Origin: Paracoccaceae bacterium Fryx2
GTDB lineage: Bacteria; Pseudomonadota; Alphaproteobacteria; Rhodobacterales; Rhodobacteraceae
Direction: 5' to 3'
Assembly: GCA_032334235.1 (NCBI GenBank)
Contig: JAVSGI010000006.1
Location: 1 to 64,000 of the forward strand
DNA: 64,000 nt
Position numbers and translations under genes: made by a program
Notes under the pieces: model-generated
What the model was told of the DNA's origin: nothing
Seen by the model: the letters and a program-made list of their open reading frames with translations, nothing else
The model's database searches: none
Shown here: piece after piece, positions 17,068 through 26,024 of the stretch
How positions within the stretch are numbered: position 1 is the first letter of the stretch
How the letters are laid out: every line of letters starts with the position of its first letter

Positions 17068-18428
17068 TTCTGTCGTGTCTCCCTGCCAATGGTGATCTCG
17101 TTACGATTTTCCAGCTGTGCCTTTCGCCCCGTCGCCATCTCCCACCGCCGCACCGCGACGTCGCAATAGATCGGGTCCAGCTCCATCGCAAAGCAGCGCC
17201 GCCCAGCGCGTTCGGCAGCGACGATCTGGGTGCCGGAGCCGCAAAACGGCTCATAGATCAGATCGCCGGGATCCGAAAACGCGGTTAGCACTGCCTCGAC
17301 CAGCGCCACCGGAAAGACTGCCGGGTGTGATCCGGCGGCACCCAGACCGCCCTTGTGGCGCATGATGCGGAACACGGAGTCCGGTATGCGGTGGCTTTGG
17401 ATCGCATTGCCGGTTCCGGTTTTGGCATGGACGATGCCGTCGGCCCCGCGCAGACCACCGCCGCCAAGGGTTTCGCCCGCGTGTTTGGACGGGACGGTCT
17501 TGTGCGGTTTGCGGGGCGCGCGGTTGAAGTGGAAAATGAACTCGTGCGACGGGGCCAGGCGGCCGTTCCAGTCGCCCGGCAGACCCGGGCCCTGATCCCA
17601 GACATACCAGCCAAAGCGTCGCCAGCCAGAGGTGCGCATCCATTCGACCCATCCTTCCCAATAGGGCTGCCACTCACTGTCGCGATGCACGAGACCGAGG
17701 TTGACCAGCAGCTGCGCGTCGGTGGTGACCGGTGCTGCAGCAAACACGCCCTGCATCAGCGCATCCCAATTGCTGACCTTTTCCTTGGCCGCGCCGTAGT
17801 CGCGCTGTTGGGCATAGGGTGGCGAGGTGAACATCAGCGTCGCCTGTTCGCTCTGTATCAGCTGGGCCACGGCGGCAGAATCCGTTGCGTCGCCGCAGCA
17901 CAGGCGGTGTTTGCCCAGCGCCCAGATGTCGCCCGGCTTGGTGATCGGATCGGCGGGTGGCTCGGGGATGGCATCAGCGGCATCGTCTGAAATCGCCGGG
18001 CGGTCGTCGGCGTTCGCCAGCAAAGCTTCCAGCTCATCCTCGGGGATGCCAATTAGCCCAAGGTCAAAGTCCTCTGCTAACAGCGCCTGCAATTCTTGCA
18101 GTAGCAGGGCCTCGTCCCAGCCGCCCAGCTCGGTTAACTTATTGTCAGCGATGCGATAAGCCCGGCGCTGCGCCTCGGTCAGATGGCCCAGAATGATGAC
18201 CGGTGCCTCGGACAGGCCAAGATGGGCAGCCGCCAAGACGCGACCATGGCCAGCAATCAACTCGCCATCGGCGGCCACCAGCACCGGCACGGTCCAGCCG
18301 AACTCGGCCATGCTGGCAGCGATCTTGGCGACCTGATCGGCATCGTGGGTCTTGGCGTTGCGGGCGTAAGGCTTCAGACGGGCGAGGGGCCAATGTTCAA
18401 TCCGCCCGGGCAGCAGAGGCGCATTCAT
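17064..18428 (-). CDS. ParB-like nuclease domain fused to DNA methyltransferase (SPPY type)
   Basis: Codes for 454 residues. Residues 10-110 are a ParB N-terminal-like domain, with WTVPVLVAADGELIAGHGR followed by the ADNKLTELGGWDE helix. Residues about 165-440 are a beta-class amino methyltransferase, with the catalytic motif TSPPYAQQ near 205 and the SAM-binding motif FCGSGTQ near 395. The SPPY form of motif IV is most often seen in N4-cytosine enzymes. This would modify phage or host DNA and protect against restriction. It overlaps the paralogue upstream by 4 bases. There is no restriction partner nearby. Confidence 0.85.
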   Translation of the reverse strand: MNAPLLPGRIEHWPLARLKPYARNAKTHDADQVAKIAASMAEFGWTVPVLVAADGELIAGHGRVLAAAHLGLSEAPVIILGHLTEAQRRAYRIADNKLTELGGWDEALLLQELQALLAEDFDLGLIGIPEDELEALLANADDRPAISDDAADAIPEPPADPITKPGDIWALGKHRLCCGDATDSAAVAQLIQSEQATLMFTSPPYAQQRDYGAAKEKVSNWDALMQGVFAAAPVTTDAQLLVNLGLVHRDSEWQPYWEGWVEWMRTSGWRRFGWYVWDQGPGLPGDWNGRLAPSHEFIFHFNRAPRKPHKTVPSKHAGETLGGGGLRGADGIVHAKTGTGNAIQSHRIPDSVFRIMRHKGGLGAAGSHPAVFPVALVEAVLTAFSDPGDLIYEPFCGSGTQIVAAERAGRRCFAMELDPIYCDVAVRRWEMATGRKAQLENRNEITIGRETRQK

Positions 18429-19687
18429 GCCGCCAGCCTCTTCGCCTTCAGGTCGGCGAAGGTTTCACCGGTTTCGGCTAGGACCGCGTTTGCGCCGGTG
18501 AACTGCTGCCAGCGCTCGATGGCGACATCGACGTAGACCGGGTTCAGCTCGATCCCGAAGCACACCCGCCCGGTGGTTTCCGCCGCGATCAGCGTGGTGC
18601 CGGATCCCATGAAGGGTTCATAGACCGCCTGACCGGGGTTGGAATTGTTCAGCATCGGGCGGCGCATGCACTCGACCGGCTTCTGGGTGCTGTGGATGGT
18701 GGTAGCGTCTTGGTCCTTGTTGGCGATCTTCCATAGCGTGGTCTGCTTGCGGTCGCCAGCCCAGTGGCCCTTGCCGGTCTTCTTGACGGCATACCAGCAG
18801 GGTTCATGTTGCCAGTGGTAGTCGCCACGGCTGAAAACGAGGCTCTCCTTGGCCCAGATGATCTGCGACCGGACGTTGAAGCCTACCGCCATGAGGCTCT
18901 CTGCCACCTCTGCTGCGTGCAGCGCACCGTGCCAAACGTAGGCGACATCGCCGGGGAACAACGCCCAAGCCTCGCGCCAGTCGGCCCGGTCGTCGTTCAG
19001 CACAAGGCCGGTGCGCTTGGTCTTCGCCGCGCCCGTCTGGTTGCGCCAGGAGGGATCGTATTCGACTCCATAGGGCGGGTCGGTCACCATTAGCAGGGGG
19101 CGAACATCACCGAGCAACCGCCCGACCACATCAGCGGAGGTGCTGTCGCCGCAGATCAACCGGTGTGATCCCAGCTGCCAGAGGTCACCCGCAACCGACA
19201 CCGGCGTGACCGGCGGTTCGGGAATGTCGTCTTCGCCCTCAACCGGCCCGTCGCCGCCCAGCGCATCTGGATCCCGCAACAGCGCATCCAGATCTTCGTC
19301 GGTGATGCCGAGCAGCGACAGGTCGAAATCCTCGGCCAGCAGCCCCGCGATCTCGTCGCGCAACATTGCCTCGTCCCATTCGCCAAGCTCGGTTAATTTA
19401 TTGTCGGCGATGCGATAGGCGCGGCGTTCGGCCTCGTCGAGGTGGCTGAGCCGGATCACCGGCACATCCTTCAGCCCCAGCATTGCCGCCGCCAGCACGC
19501 GGCCATGCCCGGCAATCAGCTCGCCGTCGTCAGCTACCATGCAGGGCACGGTCCAGCCAAACTTCGCCATGCTGGCGGCGATCTTGGCGACCTGGTCGGT
19601 GCCGTGGATTTTGGCATTGCGGGCATAGGGGCGCAGCCGGTCGAGAGGCCAAGTCTCGATCTGGCTCGGTGCGAAGACCAGGTCCAT
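18425..19687 (-). CDS. ParB-like nuclease domain fused to DNA methyltransferase (DPPY type)
   Basis: Codes for 420 residues with the same two-domain layout as its neighbour: an N-terminal ParB-like domain with DDGELIAGHGRVLAAAMLG, then a methyltransferase with motif IV TDPPYGVEYDPSW near residue 215 and motif I YEPFMGSGTT near 365. The DPPY form is typical of N6-adenine enzymes, so the pair may modify two different bases. N-terminal domains of the two are very similar and the catalytic halves diverge, suggesting duplication followed by replacement of the methyltransferase half. This is the first gene of a four-gene overlapping operon. Confidence 0.85.
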   Translation of the reverse strand: MDLVFAPSQIETWPLDRLRPYARNAKIHGTDQVAKIAASMAKFGWTVPCMVADDGELIAGHGRVLAAAMLGLKDVPVIRLSHLDEAERRAYRIADNKLTELGEWDEAMLRDEIAGLLAEDFDLSLLGITDEDLDALLRDPDALGGDGPVEGEDDIPEPPVTPVSVAGDLWQLGSHRLICGDSTSADVVGRLLGDVRPLLMVTDPPYGVEYDPSWRNQTGAAKTKRTGLVLNDDRADWREAWALFPGDVAYVWHGALHAAEVAESLMAVGFNVRSQIIWAKESLVFSRGDYHWQHEPCWYAVKKTGKGHWAGDRKQTTLWKIANKDQDATTIHSTQKPVECMRRPMLNNSNPGQAVYEPFMGSGTTLIAAETTGRVCFGIELNPVYVDVAIERWQQFTGANAVLAETGETFADLKAKRLAA

Positions 19688-19774
19688 GGGGCGGTTCTCA
19701 TTCGGGGCAGGGCGGACGTGCCAACGCGCGCGGGCAACATGGCCAGCGACAGGATCGGCATCCGCGATGTGGGG

Positions 19775-19810
19775 AAAACAAAAACGCCCGCGAGGTTTAT
19801 CCTCCGGGCG
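19775..19810 (-). terminator. rho-independent terminator upstream of the methyltransferase operon
   Basis: The minus strand has CGCCCGGAGG, a short ATAAA loop and CCTCGCGGGCG (one bulged base), followed by TTTTTGTTTT. It lies about 90 bases before the methyltransferase start, so it either stops transcription arriving from the right or works as a leader attenuator. Confidence 0.6.
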
Positions 19811-19871
19811 TAATTTCTCAATGATCTATAGGTAGGTCAAGGGGGCTAGAAATGTCAAGTGAAAAAATGAC

Positions 19872-20054
19872 GTGGATTCAATGACTTCTTACGGGGTGGC
19901 TTCCGCTGGCTGGCTTCCGGCGGGGTGGCTTCCACAAAGTGGATTCCCTGGATTCCGAAAAGAATCCAGCACGCCAAGATCATGATTCCGCAAGCCTTTG
20001 ATAATGAGTCGCTTTTTCCAAAATCGAGCGGCAGGTGGATTCCGCCTGGATTCC
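19872..20054 (+). repeat. array of nine STGGMTTCC motifs
   Basis: Eight direct copies of (C/G)TGG(A/C)TTC(C/A) occur at 19872, 19896, 19910, 19925, 19939, 19948, 20035 and 20046. One inverted copy lies at 19962-19970. Several pairs are 9-15 bases apart. No reading frame spans the whole array, so it is not simply a coding repeat. Protein-binding iterons of a phage origin or operator are the most likely explanation. Confidence 0.55.
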
Positions 20055-20164
20055 CCGGTGAAAGTGCCTGTCGCTAGCGAAATGGCGCGCTGCGCCCCCC
20101 CGTATACGAATAGGGCCCGGGAGGAACCATGCCAGGGGGGGGCGCTGAGGCTGTTGGCTATGCT

Positions 20165-20313
20165 TTACCTGAAAACTGGCAAGTCTGAGATCCGCGTCAT
20201 TTAGCGCGGGCTGCGATGATCTGCACGCGTCTGCCCAGCGCGACAGCCCTTCACTGGTGAGCACCATCGTCTTTTTGCCGAACCGACTGTTGACCGCATC
20301 GAACGCCGTCATC
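20165..20313 (-). pseudogene. umuC C-terminal remnant
   Basis: The minus strand encodes [20 protein letters not shown], which closely matches the C-terminus of the intact UmuC at 27,630-28,907 ([20 protein letters not shown]). After a frame change it continues as RADHRSPR, then a stop, then [11 protein letters not shown] and the natural stop at 20165-20167 (intact copy: RISDLPVVR). About 50 codons survive. It points to a second, deleted umuDC locus. Confidence 0.75.
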
Positions 20314-20477
20314 AAAATAGATAAATGGCGCGGTACATGGTAATCCCTTTGATTGTGCACGTAAGCCTTGAGGCCGTGAAGCTCGTGGACGGCTTGTCCG
20401 CGTTGGATATTGACTAATGTGGAAGTTCGCATTTTTTGAAGCAATGATCTTCAGCGGCCATGTCAACGCGCAAAGCC

Positions 20478-21326
20478 TCACTTGCGGTTTCGATAAGCAG
20501 CGATGGCCTCTTGGGCCTCTATAGGCAGCTCGGCATTAAGTCTCTTAATGATGGCTGGCATATTATCCTCTTGACACGGGAAAAGCCAATTGGTTGGCGC
20601 ACTGTCGCGCAGGAACGATAGTGCCAATAACTTTGCATATGTGAATTCTCCATCCTTGGGATCGAAATAGCATCCTTTTCGCTCAGCAATTTCTTGGACG
20701 ATAGTATCGTACGGACGATTTAAGCTTTCTAGCTGCAAATGTTCAGAATAGTATAATCTGATTGCAACGGCCAAACTCCAGATACTTGCCTCTTCCAAGA
20801 TCGGACTGTCTTCTGCCAATTCAGAAAACTCATCATCTTCCTCGTCAATAAAAAAAAGGTTATCCTTGGGTAGATTTAACAACAGACTGTCAGGATCTAT
20901 TTTGTTCCAGCCAGAGCAAGGATCAATATGGTCGGCGCCTTTCCAAAAGTCTGTACGCCAACTTGCGACCCCAGGTGTTTCCCATTCCCGCACACCGCCG
21001 AAGACTTCCGGATCAACAAGTGCGCGGCGGCGTACATCACCATTGATAGCCAGAGCCGCGATTAGTGCATAGTTTTCTGCATCCTTGCGTCTCTCAAAGA
21101 CAACACCGGCACTTCCAATACGAACCATTTCGAAGCCACTAGAAGTCTCAGGCCCAACCGATCCGACTCTATAAATACGATAACGCCCGCCCCCACCTCC
21201 ATGTACTTCAATCCTGCCAGAATAACCGCTGCGACCAGATTCATATTTTAAATTCAACCATACAAAGCCACGTTCGTCTTGATGGCTACGATAAAGTCCG
21301 GGACTTATCGTTGTGGTATTAGTCAT
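20478..21326 (-). CDS. orphan protein of unknown function
   Basis: Codes for 282 residues starting MTNTTTISPGLYRSHQDERG at 21326, where GGTGGAG lies 6 bases upstream. The open frame extends to 21401, but without a ribosome site. The N-terminal third is strand-rich with a glycine run (EVHGGGGGRYRIYRVG). The middle has an acidic patch (FIDEEDDEFSELAEDSPI), and the C-terminus is helical. Base composition is more AT-rich than the flanking phage genes, and it stands alone between a umuC remnant and an IS remnant, so recent acquisition is likely. I do not recognise the family and see no catalytic motif. Confidence 0.6.
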   Translation of the reverse strand: MTNTTTISPGLYRSHQDERGFVWLNLKYESGRSGYSGRIEVHGGGGGRYRIYRVGSVGPETSSGFEMVRIGSAGVVFERRKDAENYALIAALAINGDVRRRALVDPEVFGGVREWETPGVASWRTDFWKGADHIDPCSGWNKIDPDSLLLNLPKDNLFFIDEEDDEFSELAEDSPILEEASIWSLAVAIRLYYSEHLQLESLNRPYDTIVQEIAERKGCYFDPKDGEFTYAKLLALSFLRDSAPTNWLFPCQEDNMPAIIKRLNAELPIEAQEAIAAYRNRK

Positions 21327-21413
21327 TGCGAACTCCACCCGACATTCCCCAAGTGGCATGCCGATTAACACCAATATCTCCTGATTTCGCTTGCTGATCA
21401 AGCGTTTTGGGCC

Positions 21414-21896
21414 CTAAGCGGCGTTTGCATGGGTCAGAACGGAGTTGTTGCGCAACTCACGTATGGGCACCTCGATTTTTGACTGTTTTCGCGGCAACGG
21501 CAGAGCAGGTTCCGCCTGAAGCGCGTCAGCGACCTTCAGCTGGCCGATTGTTGCCGTGGTTTTTATGATCTGCTGCCCATTTCGCCTCGCGGACCTTCGA
21601 TTCAGTGCCGTTTTTTGCGATGCGCAGGGCGATCTGCGTCCTTGGCCACCATGCCGGTCGTCTGCCGCAACGGCGGCTTGAACAGAACTTTGATCGTCAG
21701 GCAAAACTGGATCGCCGCATCGGAGAACAGAGCGGGCCGACCGGGACTGCCATCATGCGGAGCAAGCCAGGTCATTTCCTTGTCCAGCCAGATTAGCAGC
21801 GAGCCTCGCTTCTTCAGGGAGGCTGTATAGCTGGATCAGTTCGTGGTGCGGTAGCGGGCGGGTGATGGCTTGCTTATGTGGCTTGTCTAACCGCAT
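21414..21896 (-). pseudogene. IS5-family transposase remnant
   Basis: The minus strand carries the N-terminal part of an IS5-type transposase in broken frames: HKQAITRP, then RYRTTN followed by a stop in place of Trp, then SSYTASLKKRGSLLIWLDKE and APHDGSPGRPALFSDAAIQF. The remainder is deleted or scrambled, and a GAGTTGTTGCGCAACTC palindrome at 21447-21463 resembles the end of such elements. No full open frame survives, so it is immobile. It separates the orphan gene from the restriction-modification pair. Confidence 0.65.
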
Positions 21897-21922
21897 GGAT
21901 TTACGATGTGAATCGTCCACGG

Positions 21923-22057
21923 TCAGAGTTGTGTAACAACGCCCGTTACATCGATCACAACTTCCCGGTGCGGCGATTTGCCACTTAACTGGTAGTCTTC
22001 GAGCAGACGCAGAAATGTTGCCGGTGAAATGCCTTTTTCGGGAACAACCGGTTCCAT
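21923..22057 (-). CDS. small ORF downstream of the restriction gene
   Basis: Codes for 44 residues (MEPVVPEKGISPATFLRLLE...), ending VIDVTGVVTQL. The sequence looks protein-like, and the open frame extends upstream without a start codon across the end of the restriction gene, so it may be the displaced tail of another protein rather than a gene. No ribosome site is seen. Low confidence. Confidence 0.3.
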   Translation of the reverse strand: MEPVVPEKGISPATFLRLLEDYQLSGKSPHREVVIDVTGVVTQL

Positions 22058-22095
22058 TACTTTGAATCGTTCGATGTTCCAGAATGCCCGAAAGA

Positions 22096-22878
22096 TTACC
22101 GATAGGTCCGGATAGCTTGGCGGTCGAGATCGCGAGCTGGGACAAGCCGGTAGTGCCGTTCTTCGACAACGCGGATTTCGTCATCTTCCAGCGTCAGTTC
22201 AAACAGGGCGATCACCTGATCCTCCATGAACTGCGCAGCTATTGCCCGGCAGCTCAGCCCCGGGAATTTCTGCTCTACGAAGCGGATGTCCTGCGTCGTC
22301 TGAACAATACCAATCTGGTCTTTGCCACCCTTCGCCTGCACGGGAATGACGTAGTGACAGCCGCGCTTGTCGAGCCCAATGTAAAGCTCGTCGATCTCAA
22401 TCTGACCGATGCCTTTGACCGTCGTCCTGAGATGGTTCTGAAGGCTGTAGGTCGTTAACCCCAGAAACGTGTCGATCAATCGGTTGTACCGGACGATCGC
22501 AAGCAAGGCCTGTTCGTCATCAAGCGCATAGGCGCGAATGATCTCGGGCGTTGCGTCTGGGATGGACACACGGACGAGGTCTGTACGCGGAACTATTCGG
22601 TTAACGCGAACAAGCTTGAAACGATATGCGCCCCTGCCAGCGCCTTCGATGATCCATTCCATTCCCGGTGGCTGGGTGGCGAGAATGTCATCTGGAAGAG
22701 CCGTCCGGAACCTGACGGAGTAGATTACATCGCCGAGGTTCTTCGGCAACTTGATGCCCAGCGTCTCTGCGCCATGCTCAAGTGCAATGCGTTCGAATCC
22801 AAACGCAGGAACGCCGGGCTGATAACCGTCGAAGAATATCTTCGAGATCAATGCCTGATAGCGATTTGACTTAACCAT
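22096..22878 (-). CDS. type II restriction endonuclease (partner of C5 methyltransferase)
   Basis: Codes for 260 residues starting MVKSNRYQALISKIFFDGYQ at 22878, overlapping the methyltransferase stop by 8 bases (ATGGTTAA). Near residues 165-195 it has IGQIEIDELYIGLDKRGCHY followed by VIPVQAKGGKDQIG, which fits a PD-(D/E)xK nuclease core with an acidic residue, a spacer and a Q-A-K active-site triad. The fused-operon position next to a Dcm-type enzyme marks it as the cognate endonuclease. The recognition sequence cannot be read from the protein. Confidence 0.75.
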   Translation of the reverse strand: MVKSNRYQALISKIFFDGYQPGVPAFGFERIALEHGAETLGIKLPKNLGDVIYSVRFRTALPDDILATQPPGMEWIIEGAGRGAYRFKLVRVNRIVPRTDLVRVSIPDATPEIIRAYALDDEQALLAIVRYNRLIDTFLGLTTYSLQNHLRTTVKGIGQIEIDELYIGLDKRGCHYVIPVQAKGGKDQIGIVQTTQDIRFVEQKFPGLSCRAIAAQFMEDQVIALFELTLEDDEIRVVEERHYRLVPARDLDRQAIRTYR

Positions 22879-24202
22879 AGGCCACGCGCGCAGAAATCCG
22901 TTCTGCCTCGATGTCGGTTTGCTTGCGCTTCTTCGCGCCGCTTTTTCGGTCACGCCCCGATCTTGGCGGTTCGATTCCAAAATGGGACGATGCCTTTGTG
23001 ACGTCCATTTCAAGCAGGGCCGGGCTACCCAAGGCTATCGCCTCTGACGGCCGTGAAGGCAAAAACCCTAGAGCGGCGATGACTTGGCTGGCGACGGCGC
23101 GCGCCAGCGGAGGAGGTACGGCATTTCCGATTTGCCGCGCCCCGTGCCACTTTGTGGCGTTGAAACGAAACCAGTCTGGAAATCCGTGCAGCCGTGCCAT
23201 CTCGCGCACCGTGATACAGCGGTCGAACTTGAAGTGAATGGGACGAGGACTGGTGAAAGCCCCGCGTGCGCCATCCGTTCCTGCGCGCAACGTATTGGAA
23301 ACTCCAGTCTGGGGAAGCTTGAACAGTCGACTGATAGGTTCAACTTCACCTTCCGCTGTTTCCGAAAATCGGCGTCGTGATATGTCAGTGTGTTCCGTGC
23401 GCGCGCTGGACGTTAAGACCGCTGGATCCCACTTGCGCGGGTGAGCGAAATGCCATGCATCATTGGAGAGGCAGCGCAACTCTGCGGCGTAGGGCGACGG
23501 CTTGCCAAAACGACGGGGCTTGACGGAGTCGCCGTTTGTCAATTCGTGGAAGATTTCTGCATCTGGCAGGTCAGCGAGCGCATCTGCGCAGTTCGGACCA
23601 TAGTTCAGGTCCCCGTTTGCCCTTCGACCAGCAATTGCAGTCGACGCTGCGGGGTAATCTGGCAAGGCTTCGCCCTTCTTGGCGCCGAACAGGATAAGTC
23701 TTTCCCGCGACTGCGGCGTGCCGAAGTTCCCCGCGTTCAGTACGCGCCAAGGCAGTCGCACCTGATAGCCTTTTTCGTCAAAGGCAGCGACCAACTCATT
23801 CAGAACTTGCTTGTGATGCCCAACTGTCAGGCCTTTCACGTTTTCGAACACAAATGTGCGGGCGTCCAACTCACTGACGATCCGAACGAATTCGAGGACA
23901 AGCCGATTTCTGGGGTCATCGAGAACGCGATGGCCGATCATTGAAAAACCTTGGCATGGAGCCCCCCCGAAGACGCAGTCGACCGTCCGTGTGCCAAGCC
24001 CGGCCGCCAGCCGAATTTCCCGTCCTGTCAGTCGCTCGACAGAACGAGGAATTACAGCGGTCTGGGGAAAGTTGAACTTGTGTACGGCACAGTGAACTGG
24101 ATCAATTTCCACAGCAGCAGCAACATCGAAGCCAGCCTGTTCGAAGCCTAGGCTCATTCCGCCTGCACCTGCGAAAAGGTCTACTCCGATAGGTCTGCCC
24201 AT
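22871..24202 (-). CDS. DNA (cytosine-5) methyltransferase of a type II R-M system
   Basis: Codes for 443 residues with all main C5-methyltransferase motifs: I DLFAGAGGMSLGFEQAG near residue 8, IV GGAPCQGFSMIG (catalytic Cys near 82), VI FENVKG near 120, VIII QSRERLILFG near 172, and X QIGNAVPPPLA near 365. The variable target-recognition part lies between about 190 and 320. The C-terminal 60 residues are basic. It protects host DNA from the endonuclease encoded immediately downstream. It stands inside the prophage mosaic, so it may serve as a moron giving host defence or superinfection exclusion. Confidence 0.92.
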   Translation of the reverse strand: MGRPIGVDLFAGAGGMSLGFEQAGFDVAAAVEIDPVHCAVHKFNFPQTAVIPRSVERLTGREIRLAAGLGTRTVDCVFGGAPCQGFSMIGHRVLDDPRNRLVLEFVRIVSELDARTFVFENVKGLTVGHHKQVLNELVAAFDEKGYQVRLPWRVLNAGNFGTPQSRERLILFGAKKGEALPDYPAASTAIAGRRANGDLNYGPNCADALADLPDAEIFHELTNGDSVKPRRFGKPSPYAAELRCLSNDAWHFAHPRKWDPAVLTSSARTEHTDISRRRFSETAEGEVEPISRLFKLPQTGVSNTLRAGTDGARGAFTSPRPIHFKFDRCITVREMARLHGFPDWFRFNATKWHGARQIGNAVPPPLARAVASQVIAALGFLPSRPSEAIALGSPALLEMDVTKASSHFGIEPPRSGRDRKSGAKKRKQTDIEAERISARVAYG

Positions 24203-24317
24203 GCCACACTCCCTTTGTTCTCAGTCAAGTTACAGGCGCTTGGTTGATTTTGCCAGCGAAAGCGAATGGTTCTGGCTACAGAGATTTATTTCGCGGAGGC
24301 TCGCCAGTATTTTTTTG

Positions 24318-24986
24318 CTAAGCCCACGGTCGTATCTTCGGCATCGCTGCCGCCACTTCTACCTCCCGCAGCATGGCGCCCGCCACCAACCCATCGCGCA
24401 CCCAATCCAAAGCCTGCCACCAATCCTCATAGCCGCGTCGGGCGGCTGCGATCTGTTCTGGGTGAGGCCGCCAGGTCACTGGGCAGGCGAGGATCTCTAT
24501 GGTTTTCCAAGTGCCGCGTGCAGTCGGGCCTGGAACCCGTATGCGCTCAACGCCCACCACGATGGTGGCAGCGCGATCGCCATGGCGGTTGCGCTTGATG
24601 TCGACTGGCACGCAGCGTGGCACGACGCTAGGCATCCAGTCTGGCGTTATACCCGCGCGTGCCAGTTCGGCCACGCTGATCGCCATACGGATGCCGCCGA
24701 GATTGTCAGGCATTCCAGCGATGGTGGCGGCGATCACCTCCGCATCCGTATGGGTGTAACTGCCCATCTTGTGTTGACCACCGTCCACTTTGCATCCCAG
24801 CGCCGCGCGCTGCAGCAGGACGTATTCGAGGCCAAACCCGAAGCCTTCCTCGGATACATTCTTTGGTGGAGGCAGTTCCAGCTGCGCTTGTTCCACCCGA
24901 AAAGCCCATTCTAGCGCTGCTTGTACGCCCCGCGCTCGTTTCACCTTTGTACCACCCGGGCGGCCAATCCGTCCCTGCATGCTCAT
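24318..24986 (-). CDS. conserved phage protein, copy A
   Basis: Codes for 222 residues (MSMQGRIGRPGGTKVKRARG...), highly similar along its whole length to the protein at 28,997-29,695. It has an N-terminal basic region, a helix (VQAALEWAFRVEQAQLELP) and a CPVTWRPHPEQIAAARRGYED segment towards the C-terminus. I know it only as a hypothetical protein of Rhodobacterales prophages, always beside a cytosine methyltransferase. The start overlaps the stop of the upstream methyltransferase frame by 4 bases. Confidence 0.65.
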   Translation of the reverse strand: MSMQGRIGRPGGTKVKRARGVQAALEWAFRVEQAQLELPPPKNVSEEGFGFGLEYVLLQRAALGCKVDGGQHKMGSYTHTDAEVIAATIAGMPDNLGGIRMAISVAELARAGITPDWMPSVVPRCVPVDIKRNRHGDRAATIVVGVERIRVPGPTARGTWKTIEILACPVTWRPHPEQIAAARRGYEDWWQALDWVRDGLVAGAMLREVEVAAAMPKIRPWA

Positions 24987-26010
24987 GGCAGCGATCTGTC
25001 AAAGAGGCTCATTTGCGCTGGGCCTTCCGGCCCCTCGCTCGGCCGCCAGATCCACGGACCCAAGGTCATGGGCAGCTGCGGGAGCGCGCCACGCATGCGC
25101 CGCTGCCAGCGGGTGAACTCCGTTGCCGAGCAGGCGCAGAGCGCGTGCCCGATGGGCCAGTCCATCAGCCATCCGACGAAGAGCGGATTGAGCCGCCGTC
25201 GTGCCCGGGCTTTCAGGATCCGTCGCGAGACGACTCGCCCATGTGAGGCCATCATTGAAGCCCACAGCGGGCGCGAGATCGGGGCGTGTGGACAGGACCG
25301 CTCCCCATGCGCCGTGGTCACCGGGTCCGGGCGGGTGAAGCCCTGTTCCGCCCGGTAGTGCAGGACATCCATCCGGGATTTGCCATCCGCCCGCATTATG
25401 CTGGCCTCGCTCGATCCCTTTTTAGTTCTGCGCCGCCGGGGTCGGCCACTGGATCGCCTGCGCACTCAGCTTGGGTTCGCCCCGGCTGTTGATCTTGCCA
25501 CGCAGCCGTTCGACTTGATCGTCCGCCACTGGCGTTTGCCACTGCGCCGCCTGTGCAGGCAGGGGTGGTGCTCCGCCTGAGCCATAACTCTGACCTGGAC
25601 CACCCTTCGCGCCATCTGTCGCTTTCGGCGTCGACCAATTCGTGATGCCCCGCGCCAGCGCTTCCGCTTTGCGGGTAAAATCGCTGTTCCCCGCCGGGTT
25701 GTAAGTCGCCGTGCCCGGATGCAGGCTCATCGGTGTGGGCTAGGATGAAGATGCGCAACCGCTGGTGCGGCGCGCCAACTTCAGCCGCGCTGAACAAGCC
25801 CGCCGCAGGCGTGTAGCCCACGCTTCAAAGCTCTCGCAGGGCTGTTTCAAGGCCGAGGCTGACGTGACCGGCGACGTTTTCAAGGAAGACCCATTCCGGG
25901 GCACATTCCCGGATGACGCGGGCGACCTCGGGCCAGAGGTGACGGGCATCGTCGACCCCGCCGCGCTTTCCAGCTGCGCTGAACGGCTGGCAGGGATAGG
26001 GTCCGGGTAT
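24983..26010 (-). pseudogene. phage C5-cytosine methyltransferase, decayed copy A
   Basis: This is the paralogue of the gene at 29,692-30,958. Similarity begins only at motif IV (YPCQPFSAAGKRGG near 26,000) and continues through motif VI (FLENVAGHVSLG) and VIII (HQRLRIFILA). The N-terminal part with the SAM-binding motif is gone, replaced by the GGGTCCGGGT repeat tract. An in-frame TGA replaces an Arg codon just before SVGYTPAAGLF, and a second stop plus an inserted base occurs near 25,428 (AACTAAAAAGGG against AACTGGAAGGG in copy B). It also has the same frame change after FILA as copy B. It is clearly non-functional. Confidence 0.8.
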
Positions 26011-26024
26011 AGGGCACACTATAA

